Notes under the pieces: model-generated
Told to the model about the DNA's origin: nothing
Databases searched by the model: none
The model's input: only the letters and a program-made list of their open reading frames with translations
Translations under genes and position numbers: made by a program
Shown: in pieces, positions 9,561 to 22,462 of the stretch
Layout of the letters: the number at the start of each line of letters is the position of its first letter
Position numbering within the stretch: the first letter of the stretch is position 1
NCBI RefSeq assembly: GCF_050897975.1
Contig: NZ_JBPAXY010000001.1
Coordinates: 682,001 to 746,000 of the forward strand
Origin: Pseudooceanicola sp050897975
GTDB lineage: Bacteria > Pseudomonadota > Alphaproteobacteria > Rhodobacterales > Rhodobacteraceae
Direction of reading: 5' to 3'
DNA length: 64,000 nt

Positions 9561-10853
9561 ATGGACGCGCTTTTCGCCCTGCCCATCCTCGTGGTGCTGA
9601 TGATTGTCGGCCTGCCGGTGGCCTGGTCCTTCGCCGGGGTGCTGGCCTATCTGGTCTGGACCTTCGACGTGAACCTGAACACGCTGATGTTGCAGGGGTT
9701 CCGCTCTCTCAACTCGCTGGTGCTGATCGCGCTGCCGCTGTTCATCCTGACCGGCTACCTGATGGAAACCGGCGGCATCGCCCGGCGCATCGTCACCTTC
9801 ATCGGCCGCCTGGCGGGCGGGCGTGCGGGGCTGGGGGGCGTCGTGGTCGTCTCTTCGGCGATCTTCGGGGCCATCGCGGGCACCGCCAGCGCCGCCGTGG
9901 CCTCGATGGGCACGATCATGTCGGGCCCGATGGCCGAGCGCGGCTATCCGCGCGGCTATATCGCCTCGCTTCTGGGGGTGTCCTCGCTGCTCGGGATCCT
10001 GATCCCGCCCTCGATCACCATGATCCTTTTCGCCGTGGCCACGCGGCAATCGGTGGCCGCCTGTTTCGCCGCCTCGATCGGCCCGGCGATCCTGCTGATC
10101 CTGTGCCTGCTGATCTGGAACCGCCTGTTCGTCGGCACCCAGCCGCAGATCACCGAGGCGCCCCATGACCCTGGCGTGACCCTGGGCGGCGCGACCCTGT
10201 CGGCCCTGCCCGCCCTGTCGCTGCCGGTGATCATCCTGGGCGGCATCTACGGCGGCATCTTCACGCCGACCGAGGCCGCCGCCGTGGCCGCCGTGGCCGC
10301 CCTGGCCGCCGCCGTGGTGGGCTTTGTCTTCTACCGCGAACTGACGCCACGCCTTTTCGCCACCTCGCTGGTGCGCACGGCGGAAACCACCGGCTCGATC
10401 ATCGTGATCCTGCTCTTCTCCTTCATGATTTCGCGCATCCTCAGCTTCGAACGGATCCCCCAGGACCTGGCCGAGGCGGTGCAGGGCTTTGCCGGCAACC
10501 CGATCTGGGCCCTGCTGCTGGTCAATGCGGTGCTGATCCTGGCGGGGATGCTGATGGATGACGTGTCGGTCACCGTGGTGGTGGCGCCGCTGTTCCTGCC
10601 GCTGATGACCGCCTCGGGGGTGGACCCGGTGCAGTTTGCCGCCATCGTCGCCTGTTCGGTGGTGATCGGGGCCAATTCGCCGCCCATGGCGCCGATCCTC
10701 TACATGTCCTGCCGGGTCTGCAACGCCTCGGTCATGACGGCGGTGAAGCCGGTGCTGTCGATCCTGATCTGCGTCGTGCTGCCGGTGACCCTGGCCACCA
10801 CCTATTGGCCCGCCCTGTCGCTGACCATTCCGCATCTGCTGGGCCTGAACTAG
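9561..10853 (+). CDS. TRAP transporter large permease (DctM family)
   Basis: 430 residues, the usual DctM length, with about a dozen hydrophobic helices. Family stretches include GAIAGTASAAVASMGTIM, LLGILIPPSITMILFAV and GGIFTPTEAAAVAAV. It carries out sodium-coupled transport with the two preceding gene products. Last gene of the unit; a perfect inverted repeat lies about 60 bp downstream. Confidence 0.92.
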   Translation: MDALFALPILVVLMIVGLPVAWSFAGVLAYLVWTFDVNLNTLMLQGFRSLNSLVLIALPLFILTGYLMETGGIARRIVTFIGRLAGGRAGLGGVVVVSSAIFGAIAGTASAAVASMGTIMSGPMAERGYPRGYIASLLGVSSLLGILIPPSITMILFAVATRQSVAACFAASIGPAILLILCLLIWNRLFVGTQPQITEAPHDPGVTLGGATLSALPALSLPVIILGGIYGGIFTPTEAAAVAAVAALAAAVVGFVFYRELTPRLFATSLVRTAETTGSIIVILLFSFMISRILSFERIPQDLAEAVQGFAGNPIWALLLVNAVLILAGMLMDDVSVTVVVAPLFLPLMTASGVDPVQFAAIVACSVVIGANSPPMAPILYMSCRVCNASVMTAVKPVLSILICVVLPVTLATTYWPALSLTIPHLLGLN

Positions 10854-10914
10854 GCGGCCGGCGCGCGCGCCCCGGCGCCCCCGGCTTGCCCAAATCCACA
10901 TCCCGTTTTCACCT

Positions 10915-10948
10915 GATGCACCGAAGCCGCCGTTGCCTTCGGTGCATC
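10915..10948 (+). terminator. Perfect 12-bp stem-loop after the TRAP operon
   Basis: GATGCACCGAAG (10915-10926) pairs perfectly with CTTCGGTGCATC (10937-10948) around a 10-nt loop and is followed by TTCCTTGCTTTCC. It can terminate the TRAP operon. It also lies 77 bp before the Rieske gene, so an attenuator or operator role there is equally possible. Confidence 0.6.
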
Positions 10949-11025
10949 TTCCTTGCTTTCCTGTGCAAAGCGGTGACGCTGCTGCCATCGGCCCCCGGGC
11001 CGCAGCCCAGCCCCAGGAGAGCCAG

Positions 11026-12153
11026 ATGAACATCCACGACCCCGCCGCAGAGCTTCGCGCCAATGTCGCCGTGCCGTTTGAGCAGGCGCGGGCGATGCCG
11101 GTTTCCGTCTATACCTCCGAAGACTTCCTGGCGCTGGAACAAGAACATGTCTTCGCCGCCTCCTGGCTTTGCGCGGGACGCGTGGACGCGCTGAAGGCGC
11201 CGGGCGACTACCTGACGATGGAGATCGCGGGCGAGCCGGTGCTGGTGCTGCGCGACCGCGACGGCACCCTGCGCGCCATGTCCAACGTCTGCCGCCACCG
11301 CATGTCGGTGCTGCTGGAGGGGCGCGGCAATGTGCGGGTCATCACCTGCCCCTACCACGCCTGGACCTATTCCCTGGACGGCAGCCTGCGCGGCGCCCCG
11401 GCGATGGAGCTGAACACCGGCTTCTGCAAGGACCAGAACAGCCTGCCCGCCATCCGCTGCGTCGACTGGAACGGCTGGATCATGGTCACCCTGAACCCCG
11501 ACCTGCCAGAGCCCGGCGCCCAGCTGGCCGAGGTGGACGACCTGGTGGGCTATCTGGGCATGGGCGACTATGTCGAGACCTTCCGCGAAGAGCACCGCTG
11601 GAACACCAACTGGAAGATCCTGGCCGAGAACTTCATGGAAAGTTACCACCTGCCTATGTGCCACGGCGGCACCATCGGCGGGGCGGTAAACCTGAAGAAG
11701 ATGACCTGCCCCGAGGGCAAGGAGCACTTCAACTATCACCACATCCTGAAGGACGATTCGATTGCCCTGTCGATCGCCCACAAGGACAACACCACGCTGC
11801 AAGGCGAGGACCGCTATCGGACCTGGCTGCTGGCGATCTATCCCTCGCTGCTGATCACCCTGACGCCCGGCTATTTCTGGTATCTCTGCCTGACCCCGGA
11901 CGGGCCGGGCCATGTAAAGATCCTCTACGGTGGCGGGCTGCATCCCGATTTCGCCGCCGATCCCGAGGCCGAGACACATTTTTCCGCATTGAAGGGCCTT
12001 CTCGATCACGTCAATGACGAGGATCGTGGATGTACCGAACGCGTTTGGCGCGGGATGCAGGGGCGGTTCGCCCGCCCTGGCGCCCTGAGCCATCTGGAAC
12101 GCCCCAACTATGAATTTGCCCGCTGGATCGCCAACAGGATACCCGATGTCTGA
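11026..12153 (+). CDS. Rieske non-heme iron oxygenase, alpha subunit (GbcA-like)
   Basis: 375 residues. The N-terminal Rieske domain has the 2Fe-2S ligands CRH (Cys89, His91) and CPYH (Cys108, His111). The catalytic domain has NFMESYHLPMCH with the mononuclear-iron histidines His208 and His213. The family includes glycine betaine, carnitine and stachydrine demethylases as well as aromatic dioxygenases. Next to dimethylglycine/sarcosine genes, a quaternary-amine demethylase that feeds dimethylglycine into the upstream operon is attractive but inferred. The ATG at 11026 follows CAGGAGAG. The stop overlaps the flavin reductase gene. Confidence 0.85.
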   Translation: MNIHDPAAELRANVAVPFEQARAMPVSVYTSEDFLALEQEHVFAASWLCAGRVDALKAPGDYLTMEIAGEPVLVLRDRDGTLRAMSNVCRHRMSVLLEGRGNVRVITCPYHAWTYSLDGSLRGAPAMELNTGFCKDQNSLPAIRCVDWNGWIMVTLNPDLPEPGAQLAEVDDLVGYLGMGDYVETFREEHRWNTNWKILAENFMESYHLPMCHGGTIGGAVNLKKMTCPEGKEHFNYHHILKDDSIALSIAHKDNTTLQGEDRYRTWLLAIYPSLLITLTPGYFWYLCLTPDGPGHVKILYGGGLHPDFAADPEAETHFSALKGLLDHVNDEDRGCTERVWRGMQGRFARPGALSHLERPNYEFARWIANRIPDV

Positions 12154-12655
12154 AGACCCCCTCCGCCAGACCTTTCTAGAGGCGATGTCGCGCGCCGCCA
12201 CCACCGTGAACGTCGTCACCACCGACGGCCCGGCGGGGCGCGCAGGCGTCACCGTCTCGGCCATGTCCTCGGTCTCGGCCGATACCGACCGGCCGACGCT
12301 GCTGGTCTGCCTGCACCACAAGGTCAGCGCCGTGGCCCCCATTCGCGAAAACGGCACCTTCTGCGTCAATGTCCTGCGCGAGGATCAGTCGCGGATCTCG
12401 GACGCCTTCGCGGGCCGGGTGCCGGATCTGGCCTCCCGCTTTGACGCGGGCATCTGGCATGACACCTCGCTGGGGGTGCCGCGGCTGGAGGGCGCCGTCT
12501 GTTCCTTCGTCTGCCGCATCGACGCGGCGCAGCTTGTGGGCACCCATTACGTGGTCTTCGGCGCGGTCGAAGAGGTGGTGCTGGGCGCGCCGGGCAAACC
12601 GCTGGTCCACGCCAACCGCAGCTATGCCTCGCCGCTGGCGCTGGACGGGTCGTAA
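12146..12655 (+). CDS. Flavin reductase-like protein (HpaC/DIM6-NTAB type)
   Basis: 169 residues, a single flavin-reductase domain: RAGVTVSAMSSVSADTDRPTLLVC near the N-terminus, NGTFCVNVLRED in the middle, and a late VFGAVEEVVLG strand. Such proteins use NAD(P)H to reduce free FMN or FAD. The start overlaps the end of the Rieske gene, so it is probably the reductase partner or a coupled enzyme. Rieske oxygenases usually use a ferredoxin-NAD reductase, so this pairing is unusual. Confidence 0.75.
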   Translation: MSEDPLRQTFLEAMSRAATTVNVVTTDGPAGRAGVTVSAMSSVSADTDRPTLLVCLHHKVSAVAPIRENGTFCVNVLREDQSRISDAFAGRVPDLASRFDAGIWHDTSLGVPRLEGAVCSFVCRIDAAQLVGTHYVVFGAVEEVVLGAPGKPLVHANRSYASPLALDGS

Positions 12656-12657
12656 CC

Positions 12658-12733
12658 CCCTGATCAGGGCTATATCAGAACCGCGAGTCTTTATTGCCTG
12701 CTGCCTCTCTGACCCCAATTGCCAAAGCTTTGG
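12658..12733. promoter_or_regulatory. Two perfect 12-bp palindromes upstream of the HAD phosphatase gene
   Basis: CCCTGATCAGGG (12658-12669) starts 3 bp after the flavin reductase stop, and CCAAAGCTTTGG is at 12722-12733. Neither has a loop, so they look more like operators than terminators. The remainder of the 236-bp gap (12656-12891) shows no gene. Confidence 0.3.
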
Positions 12734-12891
12734 GCACAGGCTATCTGCCCGCTCTCTCGGCGTCGGAAGGCGCTTTCCCCGCCCCCCGCGCCCGGCCTAG
12801 GCAGGGTAAGGGAGGCACCGCTTCGGGTCACCGTCCGCACAAGAGGACCCACCCGGGATCCGGTGATATTTGTTTATGAGTAGGGAGGGGC

Positions 12892-13533
12892 ATGGCACGC
12901 CTTGTATTCGATCTTGACGGGACGCTGATCGACAGCGCGCCCGATGTGCGCGGCATCGCCAACGGCATTCTGGCGCAGCTGGAAGCGCGCCCGCTGACGC
13001 TGCCAGAAACCCGGCGTTTCATGGGCGAAGGGGTGCCCACCTTCGTCGAGCGCATGATCGCCTCGCGCGAGTTGGACCCCTGCCTGACGGGGCAGATCCT
13101 GACAGAGTTCATGCGCGTCTACGACACCGCCGTCGACCTGACCCTGCCCTATCCGGGCGTGCCCCAGGCGCTGGAAAGCCTGGCGTCAGAGGGTCACCGG
13201 CTGGGCCTGTGCACCAACAAGCCGGTCAATCCGGCCCGCGCGGTGCTGCGCCACCTGGAGATGGAGCAGGCCTTCGACACGATCGTGGGGGGCGATACGC
13301 TTAACTGTCGCAAGCCCGATCCGGCGCCGCTGCGCGCCGCCTTCGACCGGCTGGGCGCGGGCACGCAGATCTATATCGGCGACAGCGAGACCGACGCCGA
13401 AACCGCCCTGCGCGCCGATGTGCCCTTCCTTCTTTACACCAACGGCTACCGCAAGGGCCGGGGCGGCATGACCTGCCGCGCCGCCTTCTCGGACTTTGCC
13501 GAACTGCCCGAGTTGGTCGCCCGCCTCTGCTAG
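12892..13533 (+). CDS. gph: HAD-superfamily phosphatase, phosphoglycolate phosphatase-like
   Basis: 213 residues. HAD motifs are clear: FDLDGTLIDS with nucleophile Asp near residue 6, CTNKPVNPARAVL with the motif II/III Thr and Lys, and YIGDSETDAETA as motif IV. A cap domain follows motif I. Phosphoglycolate phosphatases hydrolyse 2-phosphoglycolate to glycolate; a related phosphosugar phosphatase is possible. It begins after a strong TAGGGAGGGG site and precedes glpD by 150 bp. Confidence 0.78.
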   Translation: MARLVFDLDGTLIDSAPDVRGIANGILAQLEARPLTLPETRRFMGEGVPTFVERMIASRELDPCLTGQILTEFMRVYDTAVDLTLPYPGVPQALESLASEGHRLGLCTNKPVNPARAVLRHLEMEQAFDTIVGGDTLNCRKPDPAPLRAAFDRLGAGTQIYIGDSETDAETALRADVPFLLYTNGYRKGRGGMTCRAAFSDFAELPELVARLC

Positions 13534-13552
13534 GCGGGCCCCTCTGCCCGCC
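13533..13552 (+). terminator. Short stem-loop directly after gph
   Basis: GGCGGGC pairs with GCCCGCC around a 6-nt loop immediately after the stop codon. No T-run follows, so it is a weak terminator or an mRNA-end hairpin. Confidence 0.35.
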
Positions 13553-13683
13553 GGACCCGGGGCCCTCGGCACGGCTGGGCGGCGCCCCTTGCGCCCCGGG
13601 CGCTCACGCGCCCCAGCCATCGCTTTGACAAGCCCGCCCCGGCAATGTCATCTGCCCTCGACGCCCCAGAGGGAGAGCCCCCA

Positions 13684-15333
13684 ATGTCCGCGCCCGACAC
13701 CGCCGCCCCCCGCCCGACAGCGCCCGCACCGGACGCACCCGACACCGACGCCCCCCGCCGGGACGCCTTCGACCTTTTCGTCATCGGCGGCGGCATCAAC
13801 GGCTGCGGCATCGCCCGCGACGCCGCAGGCCGGGGCCTGCGGGTCGGCCTGGCGGAAATGGGCGACCTGGCGGGGGCCACTTCCTCGGCCTCGACCAAGC
13901 TGTTTCACGGCGGCCTGCGCTATCTGGAGTACTTCGAATTCCGCCTGGTGCGCGAATCGCTGATCGAACGCGAGCGGCTGCTGAAGGCCATGCCGCATAT
14001 CTCCTGGCCGATGCGATTCGTGCTGCCGATCCACCCCGAGATGCGGTTCGAGAATGCCACCCCCACCTCGCGCCTGCTGAACCTGGTGATACCCTGGATG
14101 AAGGGCCGCCGCCCGGCCTGGCTGATCCGGCTGGGCCTCTTCCTTTACGACAATCTGGGCGGGCGCGAGATCCTGCCCGGCACCAAGTCGCTGTCGCTGG
14201 ACGGCACCCGCGAGGGCGCGCCGCTGAAGGACAGCCTGCACCGCGCGTTCGAATATTCCGACGCCTGGGTGCAGGACGCCCGGTTGACCGTGCTGAACGC
14301 CCGCGACGCCGCCCGCTGGGGGGCCGAAATCCTGCCGCGTACCAAGGTCACCGGGGCGCGGCCCCAGGGCGAGGGCTGGCAGGTGGATCTGACCGATACC
14401 GAGACCGGCGAGGCCCGCCAGATCACCGCCAAGGTGCTGGTCAATGCCGCCGGTCCCTGGGTGGCCGACATGCTGAACGGCACCCTGGGCCGCAACTCCG
14501 ACGCGGGCATCCGCCTTGTGCGCGGCTCTCACATCGTCACCCGGCGCCTTTACGATCACGACAAATGCTATTTCTTCCAAGGGTCCGACGGGCGGATCAT
14601 CTTTGCCATTCCCTATGAGCAGGATTTCACCCTGATCGGCACCACCGACGTGGACCACCCCGACGCCGACCAGGCACCCAAGATCACCGAGGCCGAGATC
14701 GACTATCTGTGCAATTTCGCCTCGGAGTATTTCCGCGAACCGATCAGCCGCGCCCAGGTCGTCTGGACCTATTCCGGGGTGCGGCCCCTCTATGACGACG
14801 GCGCTTCTTCCGCCTCTGCCGCCACCCGTGACTACGTGCTGCGGATGGAGGGAAGCGGCCCGCCCCTGCTGTCGGTCTTTGGCGGCAAGATCACCACCTA
14901 CCGGCGCCTGGCCGAACACGCGATGGAACATATCGCGCCGCATTTCCCGATGATCCGCGCCCCCTGGACGGCGGGCCAGCCCTTGCCCGGTGGCGACTTC
15001 CCGGTGGCCGAGGCCGAACACCGAATCGCCGAGCTGCTGAAGGCCTACCCCTTCCTTGGCCCTCAGGGCGCGCAGCGCCTGTTCCGCCACTACGGCACCG
15101 AGGCGCGGCTGATCCTGGGCCAGGCCCGCGCCGCCGCCGATCTGGGCCGCGACTTTGGCGCCGGCCTCAGCGAGGCCGAGGTGCGTTTCCTGATGACCCG
15201 CGAATATGCCCGCACCGCCGAGGATGTGGTCTGGCGCCGCACCAAGCTTGGCCTACGTCTAAGCGCAGAACAGATCGCCGCGCTGGACGCCTGGATGGCC
15301 GAGGAACGGAACAGTCAGACAGCACAGACCTGA
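13684..15333 (+). CDS. glpD: Glycerol-3-phosphate dehydrogenase
   Basis: 549 residues. Quinone-linked, FAD-dependent oxidation of glycerol 3-phosphate to dihydroxyacetone phosphate at the membrane. FAD motif VIGGGINGCGIARDAAGRG lies at about residue 34-52 after a Pro/Ala-rich N-terminal tail. TSSASTKLFHGGLRYLE and the GGKITTYRRLAEHA motif are typical of GlpD. The ATG at 13684 is preferred over 13645 because a GAGGGAGAG site precedes it. glpK starts 58 bp downstream, giving a glycerol utilisation pair. Confidence 0.93.
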   Translation: MSAPDTAAPRPTAPAPDAPDTDAPRRDAFDLFVIGGGINGCGIARDAAGRGLRVGLAEMGDLAGATSSASTKLFHGGLRYLEYFEFRLVRESLIERERLLKAMPHISWPMRFVLPIHPEMRFENATPTSRLLNLVIPWMKGRRPAWLIRLGLFLYDNLGGREILPGTKSLSLDGTREGAPLKDSLHRAFEYSDAWVQDARLTVLNARDAARWGAEILPRTKVTGARPQGEGWQVDLTDTETGEARQITAKVLVNAAGPWVADMLNGTLGRNSDAGIRLVRGSHIVTRRLYDHDKCYFFQGSDGRIIFAIPYEQDFTLIGTTDVDHPDADQAPKITEAEIDYLCNFASEYFREPISRAQVVWTYSGVRPLYDDGASSASAATRDYVLRMEGSGPPLLSVFGGKITTYRRLAEHAMEHIAPHFPMIRAPWTAGQPLPGGDFPVAEAEHRIAELLKAYPFLGPQGAQRLFRHYGTEARLILGQARAAADLGRDFGAGLSEAEVRFLMTREYARTAEDVVWRRTKLGLRLSAEQIAALDAWMAEERNSQTAQT

Positions 15334-15344
15334 CGGAACGTTCA

Positions 15345-15372
15345 GGCCAGAGGAAAAACGGCCAGAGGAAAA
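15345..15372 (+). repeat. Direct repeat GGCCAGAGGAAAA in the glpD-glpK gap
   Basis: The 13-mer occurs at 15345-15357 and 15360-15372, a 15-bp period, just before the glpK ribosome site (GGGAGGAG). It may be a small duplication or a regulator site; no function can be read from it. Confidence 0.5.
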
Positions 15373-15391
15373 TAATACGGGAGGAGACCGC

Positions 15392-16885
15392 ATGACCCAT
15401 ATTCTCGCCATCGACCAGGGCACCACCTCGACCCGGGCGGTGATCTTCGGCCCCGACATGGCCCCCCGCGCCTCGGCCCAGCAGGAGTTTCCGCAGCACT
15501 ATCCGCAGTCGGGCTGGGTGGAACATGACCCCTCCGACCTCTGGTCCTCGACCGCCGCCACCTGCCGCGCGGCGATCGAGAAGGCGGGTATCACCCCCGA
15601 TCAGATCGCCGGGATCGGCATCACCAACCAGCGCGAGACGACGCTGATCTGGGACCGTGAGACGGGCCGCCCCATTCACAACGCCATCGTCTGGCAGGAC
15701 CGCCGCACCGCCGACATCTGCGCCCGGCTGCGCGATCAAGGCCACGAGGCGCGGGTGACCGAGATCACCGGCCTGCTGCTGGATCCCTATTTCTCGGGCA
15801 CCAAGGTCAAATGGCTGCTGGAGACGGTCGAGGGCGCCCGCGAGGCGGCGGAAGCTGGCAAGCTGATGTTCGGCACCGTCGACACCTATCTGATCTGGAA
15901 ACTGACCGGCGGCGCGGCCCATGTGACCGATGCCACCAATGCCGCGCGCACCCTGCTCTACGACATCGAGGCGGGCAGCTGGTCGGCCGAGATCTGCGAC
16001 CTGCTGGACATTCCGATGTCGCTGCTGCCCGAGATCCGCGACTGCGCCGATGACTTCGGCACCACCCGCCCCGATCTTTTCGGCCGTCCGATCCAGATCC
16101 TGGGGGTGGCGGGCGACCAGCAGGCGGCCACCATCGGCCAGGCCTGTTTCTCCCCCGGCATGGTGAAATCCACCTATGGCACGGGCTGCTTTGCCCTGCT
16201 CAATACCGGGGATGAGCTGGTGCGGTCCTCGCACCGGTTGCTGACCACCGTGGCCTACCAACTGGACGGCAAACGGACCTATGCGCTGGAGGGGTCGATC
16301 TTCATCGCGGGCGCGGTGGTGCAATGGCTGCGCGACGGGCTGAAGATCATCCGCGAGGCCGCCGAGACCCAGCCCCTGGCGGAACGCGCCGATCCGACCC
16401 AGACCCTGGTGCTGGTGCCCGCCTTCACCGGCCTGGGCGCGCCCTACTGGAACGCCGACTGCCGCGGCGCGATCTTCGGCCTGACCCGCAACTCGGGCCC
16501 CGCCGAGTTCGCCCGCGCCGCCCTGCAATCGGTGGGTTTCCAGACCCGCGACCTGCTGGAGGCGATGCACGCCGACTGGGACAGTGCCGAACACGGCGCC
16601 TCGGCCACCCTGCGCGTCGACGGCGGGATGAGCGCCTCGGACTGGGCGATGCAGTTCCTGTCGGACATCCTGGGCGCCCCGGTCGACCGGCCCGCCAATG
16701 TGGAAACCACCGTGCTGGGTGCCGCCTGGCTGGCCGGGCACCGCGCGGGGCTTTACCCCGACCAGGCGGGTTTCGCCGAGATCTGGGCGCTGGAACGCTC
16801 TTTCGCCCCGGCCATGGCCGAGGAGGAGCGCGCCCGCCTCTACGACGGCTGGAAACGCGCGGTCGGCGCGGCACAGGCCTACTAG
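15392..16885 (+). CDS. glpK: Glycerol kinase
   Basis: 497 residues, full length. ATP-dependent phosphorylation of glycerol. Visible family signatures: DQGTTSTRAVIF at residue 7 onward (phosphate-binding loop), GITNQRETTLIWDRETG, YGTGCFALLNTG, and DGGMSASDWAMQFLSDIL in the second actin-like lobe. Paired with glpD; no glpF facilitator is present in the window. Confidence 0.96.
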   Translation: MTHILAIDQGTTSTRAVIFGPDMAPRASAQQEFPQHYPQSGWVEHDPSDLWSSTAATCRAAIEKAGITPDQIAGIGITNQRETTLIWDRETGRPIHNAIVWQDRRTADICARLRDQGHEARVTEITGLLLDPYFSGTKVKWLLETVEGAREAAEAGKLMFGTVDTYLIWKLTGGAAHVTDATNAARTLLYDIEAGSWSAEICDLLDIPMSLLPEIRDCADDFGTTRPDLFGRPIQILGVAGDQQAATIGQACFSPGMVKSTYGTGCFALLNTGDELVRSSHRLLTTVAYQLDGKRTYALEGSIFIAGAVVQWLRDGLKIIREAAETQPLAERADPTQTLVLVPAFTGLGAPYWNADCRGAIFGLTRNSGPAEFARAALQSVGFQTRDLLEAMHADWDSAEHGASATLRVDGGMSASDWAMQFLSDILGAPVDRPANVETTVLGAAWLAGHRAGLYPDQAGFAEIWALERSFAPAMAEEERARLYDGWKRAVGAAQAY

Positions 16886-17144
16886 GCGCCCCTGGCCGCC
16901 GCTCTGCCCCCCCGGGCACCGCCCCCGGGGCCGCATGTCGCGGCCATGATAGCGCGAAACCCCGCGTGGCAAGGCTCTGCAAACTTGCCATCCCCCCGCC
17001 CAGCCTCTAGGGATTTGCGGGACGCTTTCCCCCGGAAAGCTGCCGCCTCTGCCCCCCGGCCCCGCCCGGCGGGCCGACCGTCCAACCGACGCCGCGCCGT
17101 TCCTGGGCCCGGACCTTCCGAAGATCGCGAAAGGGAGAAGAAAC

Positions 17145-19349
<2,205 letters not shown>

Positions 19350-19374
19350 TCCGGCGAAAGCCGCGAAACAAAGA

Positions 19375-19404
19375 CCCCCGCCGGAGCGATCCGGCGGGGG
19401 TTTT
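19375..19404 (+). terminator. Rho-independent terminator of icd
   Basis: Perfect 10-bp stem CCCCCGCCGG / CCGGCGGGGG (19375-19384, 19391-19400) with a 6-nt loop, then TTTTCCTTTG. Confidence 0.92.
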
Positions 19405-19444
19405 CCTTTGCCCCTGGGGGGGCGTTATGCCGGGCGCGCAAGAA

Positions 19445-19690
19445 AAAGGGGGGGCTCTGCCCCCCCTTGAGCCCTGGCGGGCTCAATTCCCCCCGGGATG
19501 TTTTTGGCAATGAGAAAGGCATGGGGCGGGGCACTTGAGAGCCCAGGACGCGCCCCGGCTGGGACGTGGGGCAACGGGGGCGCCGCGCCGGGTGGCGGAC
19601 TTTGCAGCCGGGGAGCGGGCGGGGCTTTCGGGTGCCCCGCCTTGTCCATTCTGAGGCCGAAAATACTCTCGCCGAAAGCGACCGCAGAGG
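19445..19690. repeat. Dispersed intergenic repeat, copy A
   Basis: Non-coding block of about 245 bp between the convergent icd and aglK genes. It has a G/C hairpin around GGGGGCTCTGCCCCC, then TTGAGCCC-TGGC-GGGCTCAA (19467-19486). These are followed by TTCCCCCCGGGAT, TTTTTGGCAATGAGAAAG, GCGCCCCGGCTG and GGCGGACTTTGCAGCCGGGG. The same blocks in the same order recur at 58430-58670. In the second hairpin both arms change together between copies (8-bp versus 7-bp stem), which supports RNA structure. No open frame is shared. Confidence 0.8.
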
Positions 19691-19701
19691 CCGTCCGGCC
19701 C

Positions 19702-20793
<1,092 letters not shown>

Positions 20794-20799
20794 GGCTCC

Positions 20800-22452
<1,653 letters not shown>

Positions 22453-22462
22453 GAGGAGAGTC

